This document shows, piece after piece, positions 26,015 through 35,443 of a stretch of DNA of 64,000 nt. Every line of letters begins with the position of its first letter. The stretch's first letter is position 1. The notes beneath the pieces are model-generated. The model was not told where the DNA came from. It did no database searches and worked only from the letters and a program-made list of their open reading frames with translations. The DNA comes from Desulforamulus aeronauticus DSM 10349. GTDB taxonomy: Bacteria; Bacillota; Desulfotomaculia; Desulfotomaculales; Desulfotomaculaceae. The position numbers and the translations under genes were made by a program. Where the stretch lies: the NCBI RefSeq assembly GCF_900142375.1, contig NZ_FRAR01000021.1:50177-114176 (forward strand), written 5' to 3'.

Positions 26015-27895
26015 CTATCCTATCTTAAATTTAACAAAAAAGGTTGTACCAGATGTACTGCTAGCTACCTCTATCTTAGCATTATTCCTCTCTGCTATAC
26101 TATAGCAAGTTGCCAAACCCAAGCCAGTCCCGTGCTCCTTTGTAGTTAAAAAAGGTGTCCCAATTCTTTCAAGAACTTCTGGAGCAATTCCTGACCCTTC
26201 ATCTTTAATCGCTAAGATTAAATCTTTATTATCCGTAAAGATTCTAATGGTAACTTGTCCGCCTTCACCCATAGCGTCTAGTCCATTACTGACCAGGTTA
26301 AGAATAAGTTGATGTATCTCATTTTTGTTTATTTCAATTTCAGGTATAGGAAATTTTTCAACGATAACATTATTATTGGAGTTTAGTGCATTTGCCTGCA
26401 GCAGTGGATATAGGTCATCTATAATTTGGTTTAGATTATGAAATTGCAAATCTAACGGTGTGCTTCTTGCTAGGGATAAAAATTGGGTTATTATCGAATT
26501 AGCTCTATCAAGTTCATCTATCATCAACAGATAATACTCTTTGTATTGGGCACACGCTTCTTTGGTACTGAGCATCTGAAGAAACCCTCTAACGGTAGTC
26601 ATTGGATTTCTAACTTCATGACCAATACCTGCTGCCATTTGACCAATAAGATTTAGCCGGTCCAATCGTGCCATTTCTTGTTGTGTTTGTAACCTTTGCG
26701 ATATATCTCTAACAAATATGCAGATAAGTTCTTCTCCTTTGCTGTTTTTATATATTTTTGAAGTAGCTTCTACCGGAATCTTTAAACCATCTTTGTGAAT
26801 CAAATTCAGTTCACACCTTATAGGGAGATTTCTCCTTCTCTCTTTCAATATTTGATATAAATCAGACTCTTGTATACTAACAACACCACTGCTACCAAGT
26901 CGACATATTTCTTCCTCCGACATACCAAGCATTTGGCAAATAGCGGGATTCGCTGCAAGAATTTTTCCTTCGGGTTTAGCCAGAAAAATCCCATCTACAC
27001 TGTTATCAAAAATATTTCGAAAGGTTTCTTCACTATCTTTTAATTTTTCTTCTATATTTTTACGTTCTTCAATTTCATTATGTAGTAAAAGATTCGCTTT
27101 TTTTAAATTTGCTGAATGCTCCTTTATCTTGTCAAAGATAGGGATAAACTCTGGCATAAAGCTAGTAGGCAAATTTTCATCTGAAACGAAGGCTTTCGCA
27201 AATCTTTTCATCTCTAAATGTAAATTCTTTGATATCTTATAGGCTATTGCTAACACAAGTCCTATAATGCATAACCAAATACTGATAACTAAAACGGTGT
27301 CGTGCAATGCTTTATTATAAATGTCATCGGTCTTTATATTTGCCCAAACGTGTCCTATTATTTTTCCATTATGATAAATGGGTTTGGCATAATAAAGAAT
27401 AGGTTTCCCATTCCACCCAAAGGAATTATTAAACTCACCAAACTCTGGTTTGCCAGAATTGTAGATAGTAAAGTAAGGATATTGCTCATGATTTACTCGA
27501 ATCAGTTTAGACGGTTCAAAGTTTGGAGCTATGGCCACTATGTGGTCCAGCTCAATAGAGTAGTAACCTATGCCAACATCTAAAGTAGAATCATAGACCT
27601 CGTTCAATATCGGCTGTAAAACACTATTTAAAACTTTAACCTGTTCATTAATATCCTTACTACTAGCCCCATGGCTATCCAATATTTCACTATAACTTTG
27701 GGTTAAGCTATCGTCTAACCTATCAACCACGGCATATAACATTTTTTCCTGTTCTTTTTTACCAATTTTTATTATGCCAATAGGCATTACAACAGCCATT
27801 ATCATCATAGGAATAACTGTTAGACAAATAATCGAAAACATAATTTTCTTGGTTAGTTGTATTGGGATAATTTCATTGATCAACTGATTAAGCAT
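26015..27895 (-). CDS. orphan membrane PAS sensor histidine kinase
   Basis: This 626-aa protein has a membrane segment at about residues 20-45, an extracytoplasmic sensor region (about 45-200, Cache-like) and a second membrane segment (about 205-225). A PAS domain follows (about 285-400, FRNIFDNSVDGIFLAKPEGKILAANPAICQMLG). The HisKA domain has the phospho-His in GIGHEVRNPMTTVRGFL, and the HATPase_c domain shows NGLDAMGEGG, DEGSGI and GTGLGLATC. There is no response regulator next to it. In spore formers such kinases often feed Spo0F/Spo0A, which is a reasonable but unproven guess. Confidence 0.93.
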   Translation of the reverse strand: MLNQLINEIIPIQLTKKIMFSIICLTVIPMMIMAVVMPIGIIKIGKKEQEKMLYAVVDRLDDSLTQSYSEILDSHGASSKDINEQVKVLNSVLQPILNEVYDSTLDVGIGYYSIELDHIVAIAPNFEPSKLIRVNHEQYPYFTIYNSGKPEFGEFNNSFGWNGKPILYYAKPIYHNGKIIGHVWANIKTDDIYNKALHDTVLVISIWLCIIGLVLAIAYKISKNLHLEMKRFAKAFVSDENLPTSFMPEFIPIFDKIKEHSANLKKANLLLHNEIEERKNIEEKLKDSEETFRNIFDNSVDGIFLAKPEGKILAANPAICQMLGMSEEEICRLGSSGVVSIQESDLYQILKERRRNLPIRCELNLIHKDGLKIPVEATSKIYKNSKGEELICIFVRDISQRLQTQQEMARLDRLNLIGQMAAGIGHEVRNPMTTVRGFLQMLSTKEACAQYKEYYLLMIDELDRANSIITQFLSLARSTPLDLQFHNLNQIIDDLYPLLQANALNSNNNVIVEKFPIPEIEINKNEIHQLILNLVSNGLDAMGEGGQVTIRIFTDNKDLILAIKDEGSGIAPEVLERIGTPFLTTKEHGTGLGLATCYSIAERNNAKIEVASSTSGTTFFVKFKIG

Positions 27896-28253
27896 TTCCT
27901 AATACCTCCAAAAAAAACTAATTTTAATCTACTAATATTGTTGCAATGTTATAAGCTGACCACCCTGATAACCCAAAAATCACCCTCACCTTCAAATTTA
28001 AGATTTTTAAATTTTCTGATAAATCTATTCTTTGGTATAGCCCCTCCTTTCCCTCCACATGTTGATCTCTTGCCTGGCTCTCCAAGTGGTCGATTTTTTA
28101 TTATCATTGGCAACCAAGGTGGTACTTTTATGTTAACATGCATATAAATCCCAAAACAAAAAAACCTCCTTATAGAGGTTTTTTTGTTCAACATAAATGC
28201 ATTTGTCTTATTCCTCTAAAATAACGGGAAAGTTATCTTTTTTTATAAAAAGG
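27896..28253. other. intergenic region, no convincing gene
   Basis: This contains the upstream region of the histidine kinase and one strong terminator (28155-28188). An open frame of about 64 codons (28143 down to 27949, minus) has no clear ribosome site and unusual composition; I do not call it a gene. Confidence 0.4.
28155..28188 (-). terminator. bidirectional terminator
   Basis: The stem AACAAAAAAACCTC/GAGGTTTTTTTGTT has a 6-base loop and is T-rich on both strands. It lies downstream of the small gene at 28254-28343. Confidence 0.85.
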
Positions 28254-28343
28254 TTATAATAACTCTTCTTCCCCAATGTATTCATCGTCATTAATACACT
28301 CATCGGAAAAAGGACATTCATGGCAATCAAGCGGACATATCAT
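28254..28343 (-). CDS. 29-aa Cys-rich small protein
   Basis: A short frame (MICPLDCHECPFSDECINDD...) has GGAGG nine bases before its ATG and is followed by a terminator. Four cysteines are spaced C-x3-C-x2-C-x5-C, reminiscent of a small metal or Fe-S site, and the C-terminus is acidic (DDEYIGEEELL). No family is recognised. The good ribosome site and terminator argue that it is expressed. Confidence 0.6.
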   Translation of the reverse strand: MICPLDCHECPFSDECINDDEYIGEEELL

Positions 28344-28432
28344 TTAAAAATCCTCCAGGGCTTTTGAAAATTAGATTTTGAAAATGAACAGGAAGATAGA
28401 ACTAAAAAATTGTATCTGCTGCTATCTGATGA

Positions 28433-28858
28433 TTAAGGCAGAACTAAATTGTCCTGCTCATCAAAAGTAAAATAAGGATTATGGGCCACTTCCCAAAGGA
28501 AATCATTGGGGTCTGCAAAGTAGCCGCTATAGCCACCCCAAAATACCTTTTCAGCTCGTTTAACAATCCTTGCTCCTAGCTTTTCAACAGTCATCAAGAT
28601 CTGATCTACTTCCTCTGGATCATTGGCATTATAAGCAAGTGTCACCCCAGAAAAACCACTACCTTCTGGAGAGACTCGAACATCTTCAGCTAATGCGTCC
28701 TTTGGATATAAGGCCAACACTATGCCGTTTAAAGGAAAGAAGGCAATGTTATCATTACTTGCCTTTGATAATTCCCATCCTAGGCCTTCTTTATAAAAAG
28801 CCAATGATTTCTGGAAATCTTCAACCCCCAATGTAATAATATTGATTCTTGGTTTCAT
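28433..28858 (-). CDS. VOC (glyoxalase/bleomycin-resistance) superfamily protein
   Basis: This 141-aa protein has a single pair of VOC beta-alpha-beta-beta-beta units: INIITLGVEDFQKSLAFYKEGLGWE at the N-terminus and GYSGYFADPNDFLWEVAHNP at the C-terminus. The latter holds the usual metal/active-site Glu. Substrate unknown. The gene appears to be single. Confidence 0.85.
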   Translation of the reverse strand: MKPRINIITLGVEDFQKSLAFYKEGLGWELSKASNDNIAFFPLNGIVLALYPKDALAEDVRVSPEGSGFSGVTLAYNANDPEEVDQILMTVEKLGARIVKRAEKVFWGGYSGYFADPNDFLWEVAHNPYFTFDEQDNLVLP

Positions 28859-29186
28859 ACCCTAAGCCTCCTCTATTTATTATTAAATATAGTCATTAGG
28901 TACATCCATTTGTGACCGATAACAAAATAAACTAGTATCATGATCAAGCTATTTTAGCCTAGCGTTTTCTTCTCTATAAGTTCTCAATAAATATTTGATA
29001 ATTTCTCATGGTATTCATGATTTTACCAAGGTATTAAAAGGATTACTCAGTCACTTCCTAGAAATATTGAAGGCATTATACTATTTCTGAATGTAATATA
29101 CCATTAATTGGGGAACTATCGGAAGCGCCAAGCAAAAAAGAGTGGTTATCGTTTTAGGATAAGTGTCGTAAGGAGGTGGTGCTCCA
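28859..29186. other. intergenic region between divergent genes
   Basis: AT-rich. It contains the upstream regions of the VOC gene (minus) and the membrane-anchored protein (plus). No RNA, repeat or gene recognised. Confidence 0.4.
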
Positions 29187-30194
29187 ATGGAGAATCATAT
29201 TAAAATTAACGGTATTGTACTGGATTATAAACAGAATAAGCAGGGTACTAAGCGAAAAATCATCTGGTTATTGCTTTGCTTGCTTATGCTATGGTCAATT
29301 ATATCCCTTTATTTTTATCGCCAACATCTTTTAGTGGTTAAAAGTATCCCCTTAAACGAAAATATTCAGGTAGGAGATACAAAGGTTTATTTGCGGGAAT
29401 TATCATTGGTAAATTTTGAACGCAAGCCATTTGATTATGATCATCTCCCTTGGTATGCAGAATTTAGTAAGCAACTGCCCCCATTTTTAATAATGCCCTT
29501 TTATAAAACCATAACATTTTACAGTTCTCCCTATACCTTTGATGATAACCATGGTAAAGCCGCTATAAATGGCTACTATCTGTCTCCTGTCTTATCACTG
29601 GAGGATCGTATTTTTCCGGAAACCGTGGACATCTGGCTAGCTGGAGCTTATGAGGTAGGTTATCTGGGGGGGACATCAACAAATCATAGCGCAAATTCTA
29701 ACCTACATTCCTTTCAAGTTTATGGGGAACATGTCCCCTTGGATGTCAAAGAATTATACATCATGGTTAACGATAAGGTGAACAATAAAAACCACAAGAT
29801 ACCGATCAAGCTAGACTGGGAAACTAAGACCTATACCTTTTTTAATCCCTTCCCTGTCTATTGGCAGACCTCTAATCCACTGGTTAAAGTACAAGAATTT
29901 ATTAAGCTGAATGAGAAGGATAAAAATCCGAAGCTGGCTCAGTTAATTCTTCACGACAAACTAAAAACATTTCCCTGGCAACATACGAAGCACGAATATT
30001 GGCAACTAGCCTTTGAGGATCGAGTGTCTTACCAAGCTACTTACCAAGGACAACACGATGTAATTACCGTCACCCTTACCTTTGGGGAAAACAAAGAAAA
30101 CTCATTTAAAGGTATTGCTGAACAGACGTTTTATTTAATTGATCACCAAGGTAGCTGGAAAATTATCGATGTCCACCCAGTGCGAAAAATATAA
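29187..30194 (+). CDS. membrane-anchored protein of unknown function
   Basis: This 335-aa protein has a basic N-terminus (KQGTKRK) followed by one hydrophobic helix at about residues 24-45. The rest is expected to lie outside the membrane and has a mixed beta-rich composition. No known domain recognised. The ribosome site AAGGAGGTGG is strong. A terminator follows at 30211-30247. It is flanked by genes on the opposite strand, so it forms its own unit. Confidence 0.75.
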   Translation: MENHIKINGIVLDYKQNKQGTKRKIIWLLLCLLMLWSIISLYFYRQHLLVVKSIPLNENIQVGDTKVYLRELSLVNFERKPFDYDHLPWYAEFSKQLPPFLIMPFYKTITFYSSPYTFDDNHGKAAINGYYLSPVLSLEDRIFPETVDIWLAGAYEVGYLGGTSTNHSANSNLHSFQVYGEHVPLDVKELYIMVNDKVNNKNHKIPIKLDWETKTYTFFNPFPVYWQTSNPLVKVQEFIKLNEKDKNPKLAQLILHDKLKTFPWQHTKHEYWQLAFEDRVSYQATYQGQHDVITVTLTFGENKENSFKGIAEQTFYLIDHQGSWKIIDVHPVRKI

Positions 30195-30210
30195 TAATGT
30201 CAATAAGAAA

Positions 30211-30247
30211 AACAGGCAGCCTCTCCTCTACGCTGCCTGTTTTCTTT
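30211..30247 (+). terminator. terminator
   Basis: The stem AACAGGCAGC/GCTGCCTGTT has an 11-base loop and is followed by TTCTTT. It ends the membrane-protein gene. Confidence 0.85.
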
Positions 30248-30259
30248 CGTTATTTATGC

Positions 30260-30388
30260 TTATATTAAATGTTTGCCGTTCTTAATTGCTTCCATTAAGG
30301 CATTGGTGTCCAAGGTAACGTTGGGGACTACCCACAGAGCCAGAGCCACAATGGCCATGGACAACAGAGCTATCAATATTTTTCGCAT
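30260..30388 (-). CDS. 42-aa small secreted or membrane protein
   Basis: The frame MRKILIALLSMAIVALALWVVPN... starts at an ATG with AAAGGAA eight bases upstream. A second in-frame ATG lies just before it. The first ~22 residues form a signal peptide or membrane anchor; the rest is short and polar. No family recognised. It sits alone between the terminator at 30.2 kb and the 31-aa gene at 30655. Confidence 0.55.
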   Translation of the reverse strand: MRKILIALLSMAIVALALWVVPNVTLDTNALMEAIKNGKHLI

Positions 30389-30654
30389 GGGAATCATTCC
30401 TTTCATGGTTACTAATATAATGGGTAAACCAACGATATGGTTATAGTGAACTAATTTAAAAATAAAATCAAGTCTTTCCCCTTATAAAGACGTAAAAATT
30501 TACATTTCGTATCGGCAAAAAAACTATATTCAAATATTGTGAATTAGTTTATCTTATATTCCTTAAATTTTTCTATCATCCAGCTGACAAAATGCTTATA
30601 TTTTGGGAATGAAACTTCACTCTTGGCAGCATAATGAAGTTGAGGTGATAGTAA

Positions 30655-30750
30655 ATGCTAAAATTTGGTAATTTTTTACAATGGGTATTATTAGGCAGTG
30701 TTTTCTTATTTATCTTGGCTCTGGCCGCTACAAAATTGAAATTGCGTTAA
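30655..30750 (+). CDS. 31-aa single-span membrane protein
   Basis: MLKFGNFLQWVLLGSVFLFILALAATKLKLR is a single hydrophobic helix with a basic end. GAGGTG lies seven bases before the ATG. Its stop overlaps the stop region of the convergent ThDP-enzyme gene by four bases. No family recognised; small spans like this are common in spore formers. Confidence 0.55.
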   Translation: MLKFGNFLQWVLLGSVFLFILALAATKLKLR

Positions 30751-32357
30751 GGAGCCAAAGTACCTGGTACCATTGTCTCATTACTTATAATATCCACCAA
30801 AGCAGGTCTACCGCACAGGAGTGCCTCTCTTAGCGTATCCTCAAGTTTTGTACTGTCTTTTACCCAAAATCCCTTTCCACCGCAGGCCTGGGCAAATTCC
30901 GCAAAATTAGGATTATGTAGATTAACTCCCTCTGGAACAAGGTTGCCAACAAGCATGCGATTCTTTTCCTCAATTAACCCCCCATTATTAACAACAATGA
31001 TAACCACTGGCAAATCGTACTTCACTGCTGTGGTGAAGTCTGCCAACAACATACCCATACCACCATCCCCTACTAAGGCAACAACCTGCCGCTCCGGGTT
31101 GGCTATCTTTGCGGCCAGGGCCGCCGGTACTCCAAAACCCATGGTACGCCATTTTCCCGAGAGAATTACCCGCTGTTGTTTAGGAAAAAAATTTCGGCCA
31201 AACCAAATGGTATGATCCCCGGTATCAAGGCAAACCACCGCTTCTTGATGCAACAGTTTACCCATGGCTTGAACAATCCTGGCCGGTGGCACCGGACTGC
31301 CGTCCTGGTTTCCTTCTTGCTCCATCTGAACACGCCAAACTTCACGGGCCTGGGAAATGGCCATGCGCCAGGACTGTCGCTCTCTTTTCTGTAATAAGCT
31401 TGTCAGTTCAGGTAATATTTGCGAGGCATCTCCCACCAAACCATAGACAACGGTAGAGCTGGCACCGACATTGGCGGGTTTAGCATCTAATTCAATAACC
31501 GAGATATCCTGGGGAATGTAGTTTTGCGGCCACCAGTTTGCACCAATTCGTAAGCAGAGATCCGCTTGTTTAAGGATTTTTTCTGTCGCTAAACTACCAG
31601 CATGACCCAAACCTCCCAGAGCCAAAGGATGTTCACCGGGAATTACACCAATGCCTCCTAAGGTATGGACAACCCCCGCCCCCCACTTTTCTGCCAGTTC
31701 CAACACTTGCACATGAGCGGTTCTCGCTCCAACGCCGGCAAGTATAACGGGATGCTCAGCCTTATCTAACCAGGCTATGGCATTATGTATGGTCGTTTGA
31801 TCGGAACTTGTCCTCGTAAACAAATAGGGTTCTGGCTGACGAATTTGTTCATTGCACGGTAAATTAAATAGATCCATGGGAATGGTTATATGAGCAGCCA
31901 TTTTTTTAGAAATGGCGGATTTGTAGGCCTGGTTCATTATCTTGCCGGTAGCCTGCGGGTCTGTCAGCAAACTACTATAGGAGACTAGCGAGTGAATCAA
32001 AGCTTGTTGATCCAAATATTGCTTCTTATGCGTGCCAATGTCTTGGCGAGCAACCTGACCAGTTATCGCCAGTAGCGGAACGCCATCCTTTTGGGCATCA
32101 GCCAACCCATTCAATAGGTGAACAAAACCCGGTCCAGTGGTAGCTGTACATACGGCTATTTCACCAGTCAGTTTGGCATAGGCCGAGGCCATCAGAGCAG
32201 CCGTTTCTTCATGGCGAACCGCATAATACTTTATACCTGGCTGACGTGCCAAGGCATCCAGGAAATAAAATATGCCGTCTCCCACTACCCCAAAGACATG
32301 TTTTACGCCCCAACTTATCAATTGTTGGACGATTACCTGAGCAACCGTAGCAGACAA
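30747..32357 (-). CDS. ThDP-dependent enzyme, pyruvate oxidase/acetolactate synthase-like
   Basis: This ~536-aa protein has three typical domains. The N-terminal pyrimidine-binding domain has the catalytic Glu in VRHEETAALMASAYAK. A central domain follows (about residues 185-320). The C-terminal ThDP-binding domain has GDGGMGMLLADFTTAVKYDLPVVIIVVNN. The TTG at 32357 has GGGGGG before it; the longer frame from 32411 has no site. The sequence is closest in feel to pyruvate oxidases and acetolactate synthase-like proteins without a regulatory subunit. The exact reaction cannot be assigned. Confidence 0.87.
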   Translation of the reverse strand: MSATVAQVIVQQLISWGVKHVFGVVGDGIFYFLDALARQPGIKYYAVRHEETAALMASAYAKLTGEIAVCTATTGPGFVHLLNGLADAQKDGVPLLAITGQVARQDIGTHKKQYLDQQALIHSLVSYSSLLTDPQATGKIMNQAYKSAISKKMAAHITIPMDLFNLPCNEQIRQPEPYLFTRTSSDQTTIHNAIAWLDKAEHPVILAGVGARTAHVQVLELAEKWGAGVVHTLGGIGVIPGEHPLALGGLGHAGSLATEKILKQADLCLRIGANWWPQNYIPQDISVIELDAKPANVGASSTVVYGLVGDASQILPELTSLLQKRERQSWRMAISQAREVWRVQMEQEGNQDGSPVPPARIVQAMGKLLHQEAVVCLDTGDHTIWFGRNFFPKQQRVILSGKWRTMGFGVPAALAAKIANPERQVVALVGDGGMGMLLADFTTAVKYDLPVVIIVVNNGGLIEEKNRMLVGNLVPEGVNLHNPNFAEFAQACGGKGFWVKDSTKLEDTLREALLCGRPALVDIISNETMVPGTLAP

Positions 32358-32515
32358 ATTAGTCCCCCCAATAGAAATTTTCTTTATTCTTGCCAAAATT
32401 AGGATGAACATTCATGTATTTGATATTTTTGCTAATAATTCCTAAGCGTGTCTTTCACAACCTAACCTAGTACTCCATATATTGTACTATCCTATCATAA
32501 GGGAGGTTTTGACTT

Positions 32516-32602
32516 ATGCAAGTGGCACTTTATATCTGCCTGGGCTTACTGCTGTTACTTATTATTGGCTTACTTATCTTTCTTGTATTGGACATTATTT
32601 AA
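32516..32602 (+). CDS. 28-aa single-span membrane protein
   Basis: MQVALYICLGLLLLLIIGLLIFLVLDII is almost entirely one hydrophobic helix. The strong ribosome site AGGGAGG precedes the ATG. The stop codon lies inside an 18-bp palindrome (32594-32630). No family recognised. Confidence 0.55.
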   Translation: MQVALYICLGLLLLLIIGLLIFLVLDII

Positions 32603-32630
32603 TCCCGTCAAATTGACGGGATTAAATAAT
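32594..32630. terminator. 18-bp palindrome over the stop of the 28-aa gene
   Basis: Perfect 18-bp arms (ATTATTTAATCCCGTCAA and its complement) have a one-base centre. It could fold into a terminator-like hairpin or bind a protein; there is no clean T-run. Confidence 0.55.
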
Positions 32631-32649
32631 GTCGCATGCTGCTACAGAT

Positions 32650-32692
32650 AAGAAAAACAAACCGCCATGGAAACTCGGCGGTTTGTTTTTTG
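32650..32692 (-). terminator. bidirectional terminator
   Basis: The stem ACAAACCGCC/GGCGGTTTGT (32657-32666 with 32677-32686) has T-runs on both sides. It ends the acyl-CoA synthetase gene. Confidence 0.88.
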
Positions 32693-32698
32693 CTTTCG

Positions 32699-34330
32699 TT
32701 ACTTTTTACTTTTCTTAGACCACTCCATTTCCCTAAGTTGTACCCGGCGGATTTTGCCGCTGACGGTCTTCGGCAGAGCGTCCACGAATTCAATTTCCCT
32801 GGGGTATTTATAGGGTGCGGTTACTTTTTTAACATAGTCTTGAAGTTCTTTAACCAATTGAGGTGAAGGCTGATAACCATCGGTTAATACCACAAAGGCT
32901 TTGACAATTTCACCCCGTAAATCATCCGGGCTGGCAACCACTGCAGATTCAGCTACCGCATCGTGTTCGATAAGAGCACTTTCCACCTCAAAGGGGCCAA
33001 TCCGGTAGCCGGAAGCCAATATTACGTCATCAGTCCGGCCTACAAACCAAAAATATCCATCTGGATCCTTTACCGCCCGGTCACCGGTGATATACCAGGA
33101 CCCACGGAAACAATGCTGGGTGCGTTCTGGTTCTTGCCAATACTCCTTAAACAAACCAGCAGGCCGCTGGGGCAACACTTTAATAGCGATATCCCCTTCT
33201 TTACCCGGAGGTAATACTGCACCAGTATCATCAATTACTTCCACCTCAAAACCAGGAGCTGGTTTGCCCATGGCACCGGGACGTATTGGTACACAGGGGA
33301 AGTTACCTATTACGAGTACTGTTTCCGTCTGACCGTAACCATCCCGAATAGTTAACCCCGTGGCCTTTCTCCAGGTCTCAATAACTTCTGGATTTAGCGG
33401 TTCTCCTGCACCAGTGCAACTCCGCAGTGTGGGGAATTTATATTGGGACAGGTCCTCCAGTACCAACATCCGGTAATTGGTGGGTGCACCACAGAAAGTT
33501 GTAATGGGATACTTCTGCAGAAGTTCTAAGCAACGCTTGGTACTAAAACGGGTCTCATGGTAGACAAATAACGCCGCGCCCATGCTCCAAGGACCAAATA
33601 AACTGCTCCAACCGGCTTTTCCCCAACCGGTATCAGACAGGTTCCAGTGCAAGTCTGCTGGGTTTAAATCCAACCAATACTTACCCGTCACAAAATGGGC
33701 ATAGGGGTAGGAGACTTGGGTATGCAATGTCATCTTCGGGTTACCCGTCGTGCCAGAGGTAAAGAAAAGAATGGCTCCATCGTCACTTCTTGTTTTAACT
33801 ACCGCGAATTCTGTACTATGGTTCTCCATTTCCGTTTGATAATGCAACCAGCCTTCCTTAGGCTCTCCTACAGCTATCTTTAGTTTTAAGGAAGAAAGTT
33901 CCTGTTTAATTTCATCAACCTTATTGGCTGTTTTAACATCTGAAATAATCGCTACTGACTGGGCAGTTTGTATTCTATAAGCTAAATCCTTCGAAGTTAG
34001 TTGAACTGTTCCAGGGCTGACAATAGCTCCTACTTTTAAACAAGCCAGAAAGGTTTCCCACCACTCGATATAGCGAGGCATAATCAGGATAACGACATCC
34101 CCGGCCCGTACACCCTGTTCCATCAGCAGGTTCGCCAGTCGGTTCGAACGTTCTTTAAAATCTTTAAAGGTTCTCCGAATCTCTTGATCCTGTTCATCCA
34201 CCCAAAGCATAGCCAGCTTGTCCGGATTTTCTGCCCATCTATCGACAACATCCCCAGCGAAATTGAAAAACTCCGGCACATTCCACTGGAATTCTTTTCG
34301 TTCCTTTTCATAATCCAACATGTTACTCAT
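32699..34330 (-). CDS. acyl-CoA synthetase (AMP-forming)
   Basis: This 543-aa ANL-superfamily enzyme has P-loop ILFFTSGTTGNPKMTLHT, a core motif DGYGQTET, the hinge YITGDRAVKDPDGYFWFVGRTDDVILASGYRIGPFEVE and the catalytic Lys in PKTVSGKIRRVQLR. It activates a carboxylic acid to acyl-AMP and then acyl-CoA. The overall pattern is that of medium-chain or acetyl-CoA synthetase relatives. AcuA at 47.6 kb normally acetylates the last-motif Lys of such enzymes, so this protein is a possible target. Confidence 0.92.
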   Translation of the reverse strand: MSNMLDYEKERKEFQWNVPEFFNFAGDVVDRWAENPDKLAMLWVDEQDQEIRRTFKDFKERSNRLANLLMEQGVRAGDVVILIMPRYIEWWETFLACLKVGAIVSPGTVQLTSKDLAYRIQTAQSVAIISDVKTANKVDEIKQELSSLKLKIAVGEPKEGWLHYQTEMENHSTEFAVVKTRSDDGAILFFTSGTTGNPKMTLHTQVSYPYAHFVTGKYWLDLNPADLHWNLSDTGWGKAGWSSLFGPWSMGAALFVYHETRFSTKRCLELLQKYPITTFCGAPTNYRMLVLEDLSQYKFPTLRSCTGAGEPLNPEVIETWRKATGLTIRDGYGQTETVLVIGNFPCVPIRPGAMGKPAPGFEVEVIDDTGAVLPPGKEGDIAIKVLPQRPAGLFKEYWQEPERTQHCFRGSWYITGDRAVKDPDGYFWFVGRTDDVILASGYRIGPFEVESALIEHDAVAESAVVASPDDLRGEIVKAFVVLTDGYQPSPQLVKELQDYVKKVTAPYKYPREIEFVDALPKTVSGKIRRVQLREMEWSKKSKK

Positions 34331-34465
34331 TCCATTCCCTCCGATTTTCTGTCAATAGGGATGCGGCACTTTCGGTGCGGCAGAATTTACTGACTAATTA
34401 TGAAATTAATTATAGCAGATTATGTCAAGGTAATGGACAATAATTTTGGTCAAACTGACCCAGAT

Positions 34466-35443
34466 TTATGACAAGCTATGATAATTAAACAACTGTTGAT
34501 ACCAGCCAATGGTAGCAGTTAACCCCTGCTCCAGAGAGACTTCTGGCTGCCATTTTAAAATTTGACTGACCAGCGTGATATCTACACAATAGGCAAATTG
34601 TTCGTCCAACGAATAGGGTTTGGCACCTAACTGTAACAAATGCTTACGCCCTAACATCGCGGCAGCTAATTCTGCTACCTCCCGTAAAGGCAGTGAGATT
34701 CCGCTACCAATATTGTATATTCCCCCCACTGCAGTAGGGTTACAGGAAGCCTGCCATAATGCCTCCACAACATCGGTGACATAGATAAAATCCCGATATT
34801 GTTCCCCTGCCGTCATGGCAAAGGGTTTGTCCAGAAGAAGGTTTCTCAACAATTGAGACAGAAAAAATTGTTCTCCTTGACCCGGTCCATAAACCAGAGT
34901 AGGCCGTAACACCGTTACCGGTAGTTCAAAATACTGCCAGGCCAATAGTCCTAAAATAGTTGTTGCTGCTTTGGCAGCTCCATAGGCAGATCCCGGCCGT
35001 AAGGCTTGCTTTTCTCGGTAGGGAACTTGCCCTCGACCGTATTCAGCCGTGCTGCCCATAATAATGATGGATTTACAAGGTCCTTCCTGCAGAGACCGTA
35101 GCAAATTCATGGTACCCAACAAATTTATTTGATAGGCCTGCTGCACTGCCGCCCAGGAACGTTCCATCGGTCGTACCCCTGCCAGATGAAAAATTACCTC
35201 CGGTGCGAAATCCCTTACCTTACGACTTAATTTCGGATAGTCCAATAGATCTGCCTGAATATTGATTGCATTTTCCTGTTTTATAAAAGAAGAGCTTTTA
35301 CCACGGGTTAAGGTTGCTACTTCAACCTCTTCCCTCAGTAACCTCTTTAGCAGGCATCTACCAATAAAACCAGTTGATCCGGTAACCAGTACCCGAGTTT
35401 TTACCCCAATCCCTTCACTTCCTTTAAATATCGATGATACCAC
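34466..35443 (-). CDS. NAD-dependent epimerase/dehydratase (sugar nucleotide)
   Basis: This ~325-aa extended SDR has VLVTGSTGFIGRCLLKRLL for NAD binding and the catalytic YGAAK after a serine segment (MGSTAEYGRG). It overlaps the end of the CDP-glucose dehydratase gene by 43 bases from the GTG at 35443. A better-placed ribosome site (AAGGAAG) would instead fit an ATT at 35410, giving MGVKTRVLVTG. It is the last gene of the sugar-nucleotide unit and probably reduces or epimerises the 4-keto-6-deoxy product. Exact sugar unknown. Confidence 0.85.
   Translation of the reverse strand: MVSSIFKGSEGIGVKTRVLVTGSTGFIGRCLLKRLLREEVEVATLTRGKSSSFIKQENAINIQADLLDYPKLSRKVRDFAPEVIFHLAGVRPMERSWAAVQQAYQINLLGTMNLLRSLQEGPCKSIIIMGSTAEYGRGQVPYREKQALRPGSAYGAAKAATTILGLLAWQYFELPVTVLRPTLVYGPGQGEQFFLSQLLRNLLLDKPFAMTAGEQYRDFIYVTDVVEALWQASCNPTAVGGIYNIGSGISLPLREVAELAAAMLGRKHLLQLGAKPYSLDEQFAYCVDITLVSQILKWQPEVSLEQGLTATIGWYQQLFNYHSLS

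Noticed and set aside
27949..28194. 81-codon minus-strand frame (contains GEPGKRSTCGGKGG)
   Set aside because: Its N-terminal part crosses a strong terminator, and no start has a good ribosome site; possibly a shorter real gene from 28143, but I cannot support it.
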